Shown: positions 1 through 10,822, counted from the stretch's first letter. The stretch is DNA of 64,000 nt from Dromiciops gliroides (GCF_019393635.1 NC_057862.1:416995669-417059668); one strand, 5' to 3'. Notes: generated by a model from the letters alone, not told the origin. Numbers and translations: made by a program.

Positions 1-1116
1 TATGCCTACATCAGTTATCTGCTGGTATCTCCATCTCCATCCAGAGGTCATTCTTAAAGGTCATCCTAAAGACTGAAAGAGGGGAAAAAAGCAGTTCAAC
101 AAAACTAGCCAACAAATTATTCAAGCTTTGCACTGCACCACATCCATAATACTCCACCTCAGCAAAGGAGGCAGGGAGGTGCATTTGATCTCAGGTCATC
201 AGGGTCAAATGTGAATAGTATAACCACACGATGATCAGTTAGGGTTTTTTTGGTTGAGCATGGTCTCAAAGAAGAGATATTAGAAGATATTCTCCCCCAT
301 ATTGCCAAGTTAGAAGGTTCTTGGGTATAGAATGTTGTGTATATTAATCTGTTTTGCTTTCTCTCTCCTTTTTTCTTTAAAATATTATTATATGGAATGA
401 CTCTCTAGTTGAGGGGAAGGGATACTGGGACAAATTTTGGCAATGTAGAAGTATATTTTGTTTTCCTAATTCTACTTATTTCACTTATTTCAGTTCACAT
501 AAGTCTTCCCAGGCCTTCTTGGTCAGCCTTTTTTTTTTTTTTGCAGGGCAATGAGGGTTAAGTGGCTTGCCCAGGGTCACACAGCTAGTAAGGTGTCAAG
601 TGTCTGAGGCTGGATTTGAACTCAGGTTCTCCTGAATCCAGGGCCGGTGCTTTATCCACTGCACTACCTAGCTGCCCCTTGGTCAGCCATTTTTAATGAT
701 ACATAAATGGTTTTTATCTTAAGAGGCTCTTTACAAAGACTATTTCTAAAACTAATTTTCTTATATAAGAGTTTGTAAAATAGCTGTTTTCATGGTAAAT
801 TAAAAATGTGTATTAGCAGAATAATTTGATTTTTATCTTCAGTCTCAAATGAGATTATAATAGAGTACATAGGTCTCATACATACTGTAGTAGCTCTTTA
901 AAAATACTAACGTGTGGTGCCTTGTGCATAATAGGCTCACAATAATTGTTGAATTGGATTAAGTATACTAATACATTGGTATTTGAGTGGAACAGAAATG
1001 AGTCCATGGACACAAGTTCTGCCTCAATATTAACTCCAATCTTTAGTGCTAATTCAGTTCTGATTTGCTCCTGTTGGCTTATTGTTTGCTACACTTCATG
1101 TTAAATTTTATTTTAG
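1..1116 (+). other. GPATCH1 intron (5' end outside window)
   Basis: AT-rich intron. It holds one SINE (529-678) and a possible L2 3' tail (905-962). The stretch 1-528 shows nothing recognisable. Confidence 0.7.
529..678 (-). mobile_element. tRNA-derived marsupial SINE (SINE1/WSINE1 type)
   Basis: Poly-T, then GGGCAATGAGGGTTAAGTG, and finally the complement of the GGGGCAGCTAGG head. Target-site duplication TTGGTCAGCC at 519-528 and 679-688. RNA polymerase III retroposon mobilised by L1. Confidence 0.95.
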
Positions 1117-1241
1117 ATGCTCGTCAGAAACATGAACCTGTTCAGCAATCCAGTATTTTGGAAGACCACCCAAAAGAGAAACCTAAGAAGAGCAAAGAAA
1201 AGCGAAAGACAAAGAAAGACCACAAGCACAAAAAAGAAAAG
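1117..1241 (+). CDS. GPATCH1: GPATCH1 antepenultimate coding exon
   Basis: 125 bp between TTTTAG and GTAAGT. It encodes about 42 residues starting in a split codon (xAT, probably D) followed by ARQKHEPVQQ and a run of Lys/Glu/His (KEKPKKSKEKRKTKKDHKHKKEK). It ends in phase 0. Confidence 0.88.
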
Positions 1242-4200
1242 GTAAGTTTGTTCTTGACAGAATAGGTGGAAGAGGACCATTGGTTGTTGTTTTCTTGGTC
1301 TAGCAAATACTTTTTCATTCCTGACATATAATCCTCAGGACTGCCCTCAGATTCTGAAAGGTGAATCCTTGGTACCCTTCACCCCTCCCCAAAAGGTTGG
1401 ATTTTTATATACAACTTTCCATTTTTTTTCCCCTGAAGTTTTTTCTTTCTAAATAAGGAAACAAATGTGTTCAAGCATTGATTTTCTTAGTAATGTGAAC
1501 AGAAAGAAGTTTCAGTAGGATATGCACATGCTATTATGTATCTTAGAGTAACTTAAATATTTACTAAGCCTGAGAATGCATCATTTTGGCTGTTGAGTAC
1601 CAAATGAGGGCATCTCTGAGAGCATTTCTTGTTGGGTTCATCTTGATTTTAGACCTAAAATGTAGTTAGCAGTTTTCTATTCAGGAAACTGTGTGCTTTT
1701 AAAAAATAGTTGTATTTTGGTTGTGGTTAAACTCTGTCAGCTAGATAAAAAGTTTGTTAGCAAATAACAGATTGTTCCTGTTTTGAAAGTTTGCTTCTCA
1801 ATATATAGATCTATTTATTTTCCTATTCTCATTAGTTGCTGTTGGCTCATCAAAAAGCGATTAATGGCAATTTTCCTGAGAGAAAAAAGCATGGTTTATG
1901 ACTTTTTGTTTCAACAAATGCTAATAACTCCCACATATACCTCAGTTAGTGTTTTTCAATCTCTGTTTGAGGTGGTTATGGCATAATGGACTTTGACTTT
2001 GGATAGTGGGGTTTTAGTTTAGGCTCCGCCAGTTGTTCCCAGCCTTCAGGCACAATTTCTTCATTTAGTAAATGTTGGTAACAATCCTTGTACAGCCCAC
2101 CTTGTGGAGTGGTTATAAGGGAAAGCAAATTGTAAACTATAAAGCTGTATGTGAATCAGGAGTTGTTATTCATTATCATCATTCAGTACCTAATATACCT
2201 GTGAATTTTATAGGAAAGCGAAAGCATCTCTCCAGCTAGGCTAGACCAGCCAAGCTATGCATTTGCCATCAGACATACTTTATGATACAGAGGCACATAG
2301 CAGACATATATTTTCTTCACCATAGGTTACTGTTAATATATAGTTTCCTGTCACACCTACCTTCTGTCCATTACCCCTTGGTACCAATTGGCAACAAAGG
2401 ATTTATGAAACATCATAAATGTCTTGATCGTACATTGTTTAGGAAACAGTGAAATTAAACATCAACTTGATGACAGAAGTGTTAGCGTGGGTGTCAATTC
2501 CTAATTTGCTATTCAGCAATCGATGTTGGACAGTTGAAAGACTTTTAGCATTTGAAATAATATATTTTGGTAAAGATTAACGTAAATGCTTTACTTTTTC
2601 TTCTTTGAGTCATGGTGTGATCATTTGATCTGAGTAAGTTGGTAGTGGAAGCTGAGATGGAATGTAGGATAGGAAAGTAGACTAGAAACAGCTCGGGTTT
2701 TTTTTTTTTTTTTTTGCGGGGCAATGGGGGTTAAGTGACTTGCCCAGGGTCACACATCTAGTAAGTGTCAAGTGTCAAGTGTCTGAGGCCGGATTTGAAC
2801 TCAGGTACTCCTGAATCCAGGGCTGGTGCTTTATCCACTGTGCCACCTAGCCGATCCAACAGCTCAATTATTAACAGACTAATGAGAGAAAAAATACATA
2901 AGATGCATACCCGCTTAAGGTGAATTAAGGAGATAAATCATAGATACAATTTAAAATAAAATAATTTGTTTCTTAACTATGTTTGCTTGTTTTTGCAAGG
3001 TGATAGTGTTATTGTTTTTCTGACTAGGCCTCTCTCTGTGTGCGCTTTCATGATGTCTGTCACCCAGCTGTGTAGCCACCAAAAGGCATTCAAGAAAAAT
3101 GAGGTCACTTGAGTTAATGAGAAATGTCATAGACTGTCTTGGAAATGCAGTGTCTGTAGGACTATGCCCTAAATATGTTTGTTTAGGAATTAAAGTTTGT
3201 ACCACTTTGCTGTGTAAATACTGTTATTTCTTTGGTACACCATAGTATGCTGGATTTCATTTTGAGATAGAGTTTTTGGTTTTTAATGAACCCAGCTGTC
3301 TTTTTTTCTCCTTATCCGTTTATTCCGGAACACCTCAAAGCTTCACACTAAAACAAGGGAATTGCGGGACTAAACAACTGTATTTTTTATTTTTCTTTTT
3401 TTAACCAGAAAAAGAAACACAAGAAGCATAAACAGAAAGGCAAACAGAGAAATAAGAAAACAGAGAAGAGTAGTAGTTCAGAAAGTGCTGATAGCAGTGA
3501 CAGCCAGAGTGACGTAGAGGTCAAAGACATATCACCTCAGGAACTTTTAAGAAGGTATGTCATTCTTTTGTATTCTGCTAATACAGAAATGGAGTAGCAG
3601 GAAGAGTGGATTCAAGGCATTGAAGCATAGAGTATAGGTCAAGAGAACCATGTTCTGGTCTTGGTGCTAAACATTAAATAACTGTTACCGTTGCTAAGTT
3701 ATTTTCATTTTTTTCAGATCTCGGTTTTCCCACATGCAGAATAAAAGGGTTGAAAGAGATGATTTCTATCATTCTGTTTTACATGTTCAAGTTCTTTCTT
3801 TACTTATGTATGCAGTACAGTTAACACTAGGAGAAGCAGAATTTAAGACTATCTCCAAGGACCAAACTGTGTCAATTGAAAAAGTACATTTTTTAAAAAT
3901 CTACAAGACAAAGAAAATAGAGATGATAGGATACAATTTTTTATTTTAAAGCAAAATTATAATATTTTTGCATCATACTTGGTTATTCTAGTGTCTAAAA
4001 CTCTATTTTAAACTTAATAGCCTTTACCATGATAGCAAACTGAGACTTAGGTTTGAAAAGTAAAATTCTCACTCATATTTGATATTGAAGTAAACATTTT
4101 ATCAACCACTTCCCAAAGGTCAAACAGTAAATTATTGATGGATCCAAGATAAGAACTCTTTTCTATATCTTTTATGACACAATTTATTTCAATAATGCTG

Positions 4201-4922
4201 TATGCATTTTTACACGTTGCCTCCCCTATTAGAATGTAAACTTTTTGTAAGAATTGCTTCATTCTTTCTATTTGTATCCCAGCATCTAATACATGGAAGG
4301 CAATTAGTAAATGTAGATGTGCAGGGAATTGTGATGGGGCTGGGAATACAAGGACAAAAACAAAACAGTCAGGGCAGCTAGGTGATGCAGTGGATAGAGC
4401 ACCGGCCCTGGATTCAGGAGGACCTGAGTTCAAATTCGACCTCAGACCCATGACACATACTAGCTGTGTGACCCTGGGCAAGTCACTTAACCCCAACTGC
4501 CTCACCCAAAAAAACCCCAAAACAAAAAAACCCAACAACAACAAAAAAATGGTCTATGCTTTCAGGAAGCTTAGATTCTATGACTGTACTGTTCGACTTG
4601 GGTCATATTGAGAGCTTATTTCTTTTTTTGTTTTTGTTTTTTGTGGGGCAATAAGCTGTTCCTGAGAGCTTATTTCTGAAGGTAATGATCCAGTGATATA
4701 GAGATGACAAAGTTTTGTTCTGCTCTCATTGATTGACCAAAGACTATATTCTTTTGTATTGAAAAAATTATATTCTAACATTCTTAGTGTAGATGGTAGG
4801 GAGACAATAAAGATGAATGCTGGAGAAGTACATAAAATATATTTTTAAGGCATATCAATATATATGATTTTTATTTATTTTTTTTTTACAGGCTGAAACG
4901 TCTTCCAATAACAAAGAAGTGA
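1117..4922 (+). CDS. GPATCH1: GPATCH1 3' part: last three coding exons, join(1117..1241,3409..3554,4892..4922)
   Basis: C-terminal end of G patch domain-containing protein 1, a nuclear protein found in spliceosomal complexes; the G-patch itself is N-terminal and lies outside the window. The exons encode about 100 residues: a Lys/Glu/His-rich block with KKHKKHK motifs, a serine-rich acidic stretch (SSSSES...SSDSQSD), then SPQELLRRLKRLP and a stop at 4920-4922. The basic-serine tail and the SPQELLRRLK..LP ending match GPATCH1 as I recall it, and WDR88 follows as in human. Junction phases agree: the first exon begins with two bases of a split codon, the next boundary is in phase 0, and the last splits AG|G. 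Donors are GTAAGT and GTATGT; acceptors are TTTTAG, AACCAG and TTACAG. The charged tail is probably disordered. Identity is from memory of the family, not a search. Confidence 0.9.
1975..2185 (+). mobile_element. MIR-like SINE (degraded)
   Basis: Matches the MIR order loosely: TGGACTTTGACTTTGG, CACAATTTCTTCATTT, GGTTATAAGG..., TGTAAACTATAAAGC. Confidence 0.5.
2695..2857 (-). mobile_element. tRNA-derived SINE
   Basis: Full-length antisense copy with a 17-nt poly-T. TSD AACAGCTC at 2687-2694 and 2858-2865. Confidence 0.94.
3409..3554 (+). CDS. GPATCH1: GPATCH1 penultimate coding exon
   Basis: 146 bp after a strong polypyrimidine tract and AACCAG, ending at GTATGT. It encodes KKKHKKHKQKGK..., a serine/aspartate-rich stretch and ISPQELLR plus two bases of an Arg codon. 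It continues the basic block of the previous exon in frame. Confidence 0.9.
3620..3775 (+). mobile_element. MIR-like SINE (degraded)
   Basis: Head-like AAGCATAGAGTATAGG, then TTTTCCCACATGCAGAATAAAAGGG. Low similarity. Confidence 0.45.
4372..4547 (+). mobile_element. tRNA-derived SINE
   Basis: Sense copy with head GGGCAGCTAGGTGATGCAG and a long A/C-rich tail (AACAACAAC). TSD not clear. Confidence 0.93.
4624..4663 (-). mobile_element. 40-bp SINE 3' stub
   Basis: Only the T-rich tail and GTGGGGCAATAAG remain, flanked by a perfect 14-bp TSD GAGAGCTTATTTCT at 4610-4623 and 4664-4677. An extreme 5' truncation at insertion. Confidence 0.85.
4892..4922 (+). CDS. GPATCH1: GPATCH1 last coding exon with stop codon
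   Basis: The T-rich acceptor ending TTACAG is followed by G CTG AAA CGT CTT CCA ATA ACA AAG AAG TGA, completing the split AG|G codon. It encodes RLKRLPITKK and a stop. The coding part is only 31 bp; the 3'UTR follows in the same exon. Confidence 0.88.
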
Positions 4923-5150
4923 CCTGTTTTTTCAATTTTGAACTGGATCTGATCTCTTTTCTGAAATTTTGATCTCCTCTATGATGGTAGATCAGTTGTT
5001 GTATAAATAATACAATGTACAGATTGTATTTATGTATAAAGCTATGATTTAAAAGTTTTTTAAATCTTTGCATTTCAAAGTCTGAACTGGAAAGTTGTAG
5101 ACTGGACTTCAGCTAGTGGCAAAAGAATAAAATTCACAATGTGTATTTTA
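4923..5150 (+). other. GPATCH1: GPATCH1 3'UTR
   Basis: AT-rich sequence after the stop, up to shortly past an AATAAA at 5126-5131. Nothing coding is seen. The 3' limit is inferred from the signal position. Confidence 0.6.
5126..5131 (+). terminator. Candidate GPATCH1 polyadenylation signal AATAAA
   Basis: First canonical AATAAA downstream of the stop (about 205 bp away), followed by GT/T-rich sequence (AATGTGTATTTT) suited to a downstream element. Actual use is inferred. Confidence 0.6.
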
Positions 5151-5391
5151 ATTAAAATAGAATTTTACAAATTAAATTAGTTATTATAATCTTTTCCATT
5201 CTCTAATGCCTGAAATTTACATAAAGAAATTAAAACTGTAAACTAGTACATGACTCCATTATAAGGAAGTAACATATCCACATGGGAACACTTTTATAAG
5301 AAAGAAAAGAAAAAAAGGTAAAAGGACCCCACCCCCCAAAATCTGTATCAATTACCAAAGTGGATTTTGTCTTTGTTGTTTCTTTTCTTCT

Positions 5392-5565
5392 TTTTACTTA
5401 TTTATTTATTATTTTATTTTATTTTTTTGGTGGGGCAGTGAGGGTTAAGTGACTTGCCCAGGGTCACACAGCTAGTAAATGTCAAGTGTCTGAGGATGGA
5501 TTTGAACTTAGGTCCTCCTGAATCCAAGGCCGGTGCTTTATCCACTGCACCACCCAGCTGTCCCC
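5392..5565 (-). mobile_element. tRNA-derived SINE
   Basis: Antisense copy with a TTTA-patterned tail. Perfect 15-bp TSD TGTTTCTTTTCTTCT at 5377-5391 and 5566-5580. Confidence 0.95.
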
Positions 5566-5831
5566 TGTTTCTTTTCTTCTAAACTAAAGCTTCTTGTTTT
5601 GGTGTAATAGCCTGGGATTTTATCTAAGAGAATCTAGATAATTGTCCTGACAACTAAAGGTGTCCTATTCCAGTTAGTATTTCATTTCAATATTGTGGTG
5701 ATTTGATGTTATTTAGGAAAGGAATATATGGCATCAGGGTTCAGGGTGGAAAACCCTTAACTTTTACAATGTAGTAGTGTAGTTGGTGTATTTTCTTGAC
5801 TCTCAAGTCACCCCTTTATAAATATTCTCCC

Positions 5832-5976
5832 CGGGCAGCTAGGTGGTACAGTGGATAAAGCACTGGCCTTGGATTCAGGAGTACCTGAATTCAAATCCAG
5901 CCTCAGACACTTGACACTGGCTCTGTGACCCTGGGCAAGTCACTTAACCCCAATTGCCTCACCAAAAAATAAAAAA
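5832..5976 (+). mobile_element. tRNA-derived SINE
   Basis: Sense copy. TSD ATTCTCCC at 5824-5831 and 5977-5984. Confidence 0.93.
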
Positions 5977-6090
5977 ATTCTCCCATCCTCAAATCAAAAT
6001 GCTGTAAATGATAAGTGACACCATTTTGTTAAGTCCTATGTATGAATACTAAGTGAAAACTCTGGAAGTACAAGTATAATCAAAAAGTGA

Positions 6091-6297
6091 GGTTGATGGT
6101 ATAGTGGATGGAGAGCTGACTGGAATCAGGGAGAGTTGGATTCAAGTCCTGCCTGTATTAATACAAATGGGCTGTGGGACCCGGGACAAGTTACTGATCT
6201 TTAGGTGTCCCAGGCAACACTCTAAGACTGAATTACAGCTGAGGTACCCTGGTAGAGTATAACACATAAAGCTCCTGACACTGAAATCACAGGCCTA
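6091..6297 (+). mobile_element. Old tRNA-derived CORE-SINE-like element
   Basis: GGTATAGTGGATGGAGAGCTG... tRNA-like head, GTGGGACC..ACAAGTTACTGA body and a distinct 3' part (AACACTCTAAGACTGAATTA). Strongly diverged. Confidence 0.65.
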
Positions 6298-6829
6298 GCT
6301 AAAAAAACAACCCCCAAACATAAACCCAGCAAACTATTTGGAGGGAGCAGGGAAGAATTCATGGATTCCTTGAGGAAGAAATGAGATGAGTATGGGATAT
6401 GGATACCAGTGTGTCATGTTTATAAAGTTCCCATTGCCCAGTAATGCCCACTCTTCCTCCCTGGCAGAATGCCTGCCCAGGTAGAGGAAATCTCTTCCTG
6501 GCTACATTTTCTAGGGTCCAAAATGTATTCCCTAGAAATAGATGATTTAAAGGACATTTAAGTTTAGTCAGTTAACTAAACACTTAAACCAAGCTGTACT
6601 AATTCATCTGTACCTGGACCACTCATTATAACATTCTATAGGGATTTCTGTTCTAAGTTTCAAAAACCAATTCATAAATGAACTCTAGAAACACGACCTG
6701 TTTGTATTCCGATTACCTATATTCTTTTTCTCAGATGCTCTAATTTTCTTTATAAATGAACAGTAAACATTTTGTACAAAGAACATATTTAATGATATTG
6801 AATCCCAAATCCCTTACAAATAAAGTAGG

Positions 6830-7045
6830 AGCCAGAAAATCTGGGTTCTAGCCCCAGTTTTGCTACTTAGCTGTGTCTTTGGCCAAGTCTTTTCCTCTCT
6901 CTAGGCCTCTGTTTCCATATCTGTAAAACAGGCATAATCCTGTCCTACCTACCTCAAGGGTTGGTGTGGGGGTCAAATGGGATAATGTGTGTGAAAGTTT
7001 TTTTAAGCCATAAAGTGCTATAAAAATTTAAAAGATTGTTACTAC
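6830..7045 (+). mobile_element. MIR-like SINE
   Basis: TTCTAGCCCCAG, GCTACTTAGCTGTGT, CTCTGTTTCCATATCTGTAA, GGGATAATGTG follow the MIR/CORE-SINE order. Confidence 0.7.
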
Positions 7046-7257
7046 TACTAGTTGATCATAAGCTCATCTAAGGCACGGTGTTTTTCACCTTTTTTGTTTA
7101 TTGCCAATCTGGCCTGAGAAGCCCATAGACTTCTCAGAATAATGTTTTTAATCACATAGAATAAAATATATATAGGATTGTAAAGCAAGTCAATTATAAT
7201 GAAATATAGTTACTGAAATATTTTTAAAATCCAAGTTCAAGAACCCTGAGTGAAGAC

Positions 7258-7440
7258 CCTTTATTTAGGATGGGCGAGAACTCAGAGGCCGTCTCATCCA
7301 ACCCCTTCATTTTATAGATGAGGAAAAGGAAGCCCAGAGAGGTTGTAACTTGCTTAGCATCACCCAGGTAGTAAGTGTGATTGGAATCCTGGTGTGTTGA
7401 CCAGCATTAGTGTTAGTGCTCTTTCCATTATATCACATCT
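7258..7440 (-). mobile_element. MIR-like SINE
   Basis: Antisense: ATTTTATAGATGAGGAAAAGG, AACTTGCTTAGCATCACCCAGGTAGTAAG, GCTCTTTCCATTATA. Confidence 0.7.
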
Positions 7441-7647
7441 GTAAGTCTCATGTTACAAAGTATGTATGGGACTCAGTATAGATTGAGACCTATTTTTTGG
7501 ACATGGCTAATTCAAGAATCTGTTTTGCTTAACTATGCACATTTGTTCCATTAGTTTTCTTTCTTGTTTTCTAATGGTTTGGGGGAGGTGGGAGAGAAAA
7601 TAGCTTTTTGTTGATTTAAACACCCTCCCTTTTTAAAAAAATGGGGT

Positions 7648-7835
7648 AGCAATATGGTAGAGTGAAAAGGACACAGAATTTGAGGAAAGAGGGTCTGGGT
7701 TTGAATTTTGTCTTTTCTGCTTACTCTCTATGTGACATATAACCTCTATAGTTCTCAGTTTCCCCATATCTATAAGGGTTGGACTATTTAATCTCTAAAA
7801 TCTCTGCTTGTTCTGGATCCTTATGTTCCTGTAGT
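7648..7835 (+). mobile_element. MIR-like SINE
   Basis: AATATGGTAGAGTGAAAAGGACACAG head, TCAGTTTCCCCATATCTATAAGGG middle, then a 3' TGTTCTGGATCC part. Confidence 0.65.
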
Positions 7836-8021
7836 TTACAGGGTAATTTCCAAGTTCCAAGATTGTTTGGCTTCCTTGGATATGTAAAAACAGTTCATAA
7901 TAGACTCAATTTTTCTTTTTTGGCACTTAATAAATATTAATAAAACTTATTAATCAATAAATACTACTAATACATATTTATTGACCCAATAAACATTCTG
8001 CTTCTCACTGATTCCAGGTTG

Positions 8022-8276
8022 ATATATACCATCTACAGGATTAATAGTACTTTTCCCACAATCTGCAGTACCATAGTGCAGTGTTTAATTGATTATGCCA
8101 TGGTATTTGTGGTTTCTTTGAAAGTCTCAGTTTTATTTCTCTGTTCATCATCTTTGTGGTTTTGGAGCTTGTTATCATTGAGCTTCAGTTGATCTATCAA
8201 GATTTGTAAGTCTACTTCAGTCTCTGTAAGCTTCTTATGAAAGTCCTCAATGCTAGGAGAAAATAAAAAATTCATG
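8022..8276 (-). pseudogene. OSBPL9 (ORP9)-like retro-pseudogene fragment
   Basis: The minus strand reads [29 protein letters not shown] and KETTN, then a TAA at 8093-8095, then SIKHC, LQI, STINPVD and IYQP in one frame. This follows the segment after the PH domain of oxysterol-binding protein-related protein 9 as I recall it, with about a dozen residues missing after LQI. No introns interrupt it and both ends are lost, so it is a short, dead processed copy. The family call rests on remembered sequence. Confidence 0.72.
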
Positions 8277-8662
8277 TCTGTAGGCAGCCCTCAGGGGATC
8301 CATCTGGCAGTACTTGGACCACCTGAATCCCTAGGCTCAATCTTTCAAACCTTAAAGGAGCAATTCTTTGGCAGAAACAAATTTGATAGTATTGCCTCAG
8401 AATAAAAACCATAACTCTTTTGGATGGGCAGCAAAACTGAGGGTCAGGAGTACGTAATGCTCAAAAGACAAACAAATGTTAAAGAAGCCAGAGAATAAAC
8501 ATTAAAGCAAGAAGGAAAAGAACATAGGTGCATTTTGTGTTGCACACAGAAAAAAATCCCCTACCAATGTCTTATTTTTGGAAGCAGTGAAACACTACAG
8601 TTTTGTGACTTAAGATCTGAAATAACCTTTATACCATTTGTTTCTGAGGGGTGTAGTCAAAC

Positions 8663-8816
8663 TTTTTTTTTTTTTTTTTTTGCGGGGCAATGGGGGTTAA
8701 GTGACTTGCCCAGGGTCACACAGCTAGTAAGTGTTAAGTGTCTGAGGCCAGCTTTGAACTCAGGTACTCCTGAATCCAGGGCTGGTGCTTTAACCACTGC
8801 GCCATCTAGCTGCCCC
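8663..8816 (-). mobile_element. tRNA-derived SINE
   Basis: Antisense copy with poly-T. Short TSD CAAACT either side. Confidence 0.93.
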
Positions 8817-8984
8817 CAAACTCATTTTTTAAGATGATAAACATTTAAGGTTAAATAGGGACTAAGGTTCTGCTTGTTGGTTTTTCCTAATGAATGTGGA
8901 GATACACAAGTGGCCCTCAGCCAGTGCTGCCTCTTTATATGAGTGTGTTTATCTTCTTAGCAGGGAGAAGGTTGTAGTAGTAGC

Positions 8985-9128
8985 AGGTAGGTGCTCATTG
9001 ACATTTTAAAGATGGGGAGACTAAGGTTAAGAGAGGTTTAGTAACTTGCTCAGGCTCATACTAGTAGAAAGTATCCAAAGCAGGATTTGAACTCACGTCT
9101 GTCTGACTCCCAAGTCCAGTGTTCTATC
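8985..9128 (-). mobile_element. MIR-like SINE
   Basis: Antisense: AGATGGGGAGACTAAGG, AGTAACTTGCTCAGGCTCA, GGATTTGAACTCACG. Confidence 0.65.
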
Positions 9129-9364
9129 CCCTACAACTTCCTAGTAGGTATCTTCTAAGTGTTGGGATCCTGATTGTAGACAGGAGAAACTGCTGCAGAT
9201 GCTGCTTTGGTAGCAGAGTGGGAATGCATTGCCTAAAGTCCAGGGATCAGTGCAGCCCCATGCCACCTATTTCTGTATGGTCCTTAGCAAAAAAATGGAT
9301 TTTACATTAAAATGGGCCAGATTTGGCTAGCTCGCCTGTAATTCACAGACCCCTCATCTAGTCC

Positions 9365-9537
9365 CTCGATTCTTAAACTGCAGGTCTTCACCCCATAACC
9401 AAATGTGGGGATCATAAAAAAATTGGCAACAGTAAAAGGTTATGTATACCTATTTTACGTACTTAAATATCCAGGGTCAGGTAAAAATTCCTCCTGTGAA
9501 AAGGGGTCTAGAGTGGCAAAAGCTTGAGAAGCCCTGA
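9365..9537 (+). mobile_element. hAT-type MITE
   Basis: 173-bp non-autonomous DNA transposon flanked by a perfect 8-bp TSD TCTAGTCC at 9357-9364 and 9538-9545. The ends (GATTCTTAAACT... and ...TTGAGAAGCCCTG) are degraded inverted repeats. Related to the copy at 19312-19476 (shared GGCAACAGTAAAAGGTTATG). Strand arbitrary. Confidence 0.8.
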
Positions 9538-9664
9538 TCTAGTCCAACCACATTACTTTGTAGAGGAAGAAACAGCCCTGGAGAAGGGAAGAGATTTAAG
9601 CAGGTTTGTGACAGACATGAGAGGGCATGGAACAAGTATTAAGAGTCTGCTATGTGTCCTTTCT

Positions 9665-9797
9665 TGTGCTTTATGGTATCTCTGCCTGTGTGGCAGGTGC
9701 CCTTTATAATGCCTATTTTATAGGTGGGGAAACTGAGGCTGGGTGGTTAAGTGACTTGTGCAGTGTCTGAGGCTGCATTTGAACTGAAAAACAGAAG
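9665..9797 (-). mobile_element. MIR-like SINE fragment
   Basis: Antisense: TATTTTATAGGTGGGGAAACTGAGGC, GTTAAGTGACTTGTG. Confidence 0.55.
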
Positions 9798-9907
9798 CCA
9801 GGGTCACACAGCTAGTAAATGTGTAAAGTGTCTGAGGTCAGATTTGAACTCAGGTACTCCTGACTCCAGGGCCAGCGCTCTATCCACTGTGCCACCTAGC
9901 TGCCCCT
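9798..9907 (-). mobile_element. tRNA-derived SINE lacking its 3' end
   Basis: Begins abruptly at CCAGGGTCACACAGC without poly-T or the CAATTGGGG part, and runs to the complete head. Abuts MIR-like sequence on both sides. Confidence 0.85.
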
Positions 9908-10050
9908 ATTTCATTAAGAGATCATCAATTGAGAGCCCTTTGTTTTACAGTTGAGGAAACTGAGTCTCAAGAGGTTAATTGACTTGTCCAAAGTCATGAG
10001 GCAGCAAATAGCATTTGAATCCAAGTAATCTGGTCATAAGTGCTGGTTGT
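9908..10050 (-). mobile_element. MIR-like SINE fragment
   Basis: Antisense: TTTTACAGTTGAGGAAACTGAG, AATTGACTTGTCCAAAGTCA, GCATTTGAATCC. Confidence 0.6.
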
Positions 10051-10051
10051 A

Positions 10052-10207
10052 GGGGGCGACTAGGTGGTGCAGTGGATAAAGCACCGGCCCTGGATTCAGG
10101 AGTACCTGAGTTCAAATCCGGCCTCAGACACTTGACACTTACTAGCTGTGTGACCCTGGGCAAGTCACTTAACCCTCATTGCCCTGCAAAAAACAAAAAA
10201 CAAAAAA
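10052..10207 (+). mobile_element. tRNA-derived SINE
   Basis: Sense copy with head GGGGGCGACTAGGTGGTGC and an AAAAAAC-type tail. Confidence 0.92.
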
Positions 10208-10269
10208 CCAGGTATGTGAGTCTTGACTCCAGGCTCAGTTCCCCATTTCTGGCTGCCTTAATGAGAGGC

Positions 10270-10490
10270 CGCTGATGTGGAAAGAGCTTTGGACTTGAGT
10301 CAGTCAGGATTCCCTAGTTCAAGTTTCCCCTCCAGCTCTTGCTAGCTTAGGGCCTGATTCTGTTCTAAATCCGACGATCCTTTCAGCTTGGCTTCTTGGC
10401 CGACTGGGGATGCTCATGCCCTACCCAGCTCACAGAGCAGTTGTGAGGAATGCGCGGTGAATCTTGAAGGCCTTGGAAATATGAATTGTT
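10270..10490 (+). mobile_element. MIR-like SINE (degraded)
   Basis: GTGGAAAGAGCTTTGGACTTGAGTC head, GAGCAGTTGTGAGGAATG and CCTTGGAAATATGAATTG 3' part. Confidence 0.5.
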
Positions 10491-10494
10491 GACA

Positions 10495-10665
10495 ACTGGC
10501 CGGATGGTACAGAGAGAAGCCCTGCCAGAAGGTTAGGGTTCGAACTCTGCCTTTGCTACAAATCACCTAGGGCACCCTGGGAGAGTCGATTTACCTCTTT
10601 GAGCCTCATCTGTAAAGTGAAGTGGTTGGACTTGAGATCCCTTCTCCAAGTTCGTCTTTTCAGAA
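10495..10665 (+). mobile_element. MIR-like SINE (degraded)
   Basis: GGTTCGAACTCTGCC B-box-like, TCGATTTACCTCTTTGAGCC, CATCTGTAAAGTGAAGTGG. Just upstream of WDR88. Confidence 0.55.
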
Positions 10666-10822
10666 GTTCCAAACCCTGGGCGGCCAGAGGTGATGCTGTA
10701 GAGATGGAGAGATCTAGGATAGGAATGTTGGGGACACCAAGAGCTTCAACCCCACCCCCGACCTCCGCCGCCCGTGGTAGTGGGCGGCCGCGCTCTGGCC
10801 CCCGCGGGCCTCCATAGCGGCA

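Larger units (their letters stand above)
1242..3408 (+). other. GPATCH1 intron
   Basis: Contains an old MIR-like SINE (about 1975-2185) and a young SINE (2695-2857). 1242-1974, 2186-2694 and 2866-3408 are AT-rich with no recognised element. Confidence 0.7.
3555..4891 (+). other. GPATCH1 last intron
   Basis: Holds a MIR-like fragment (3620-3775), an L2 3' tail (4225-4325), a full SINE (4372-4547) and a 40-bp SINE stub (4624-4663). 3776-4224 is unassigned. Confidence 0.7.
5151..10679. other. GPATCH1-WDR88 intergenic region
   Basis: Made of young SINEs, MIR/CORE-SINE fragments, a hAT MITE and the OSBPL9-like fragment. 6298-6829, 7836-8021, 8277-8657 and 9126-9356 show nothing recognisable. Confidence 0.6.

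Noticed and set aside
4047-4544. 165-codon antisense frame in the last GPATCH1 intron
   Set aside because: Starts inside a SINE and continues into intron sequence containing an L2 tail; no homology recognised.
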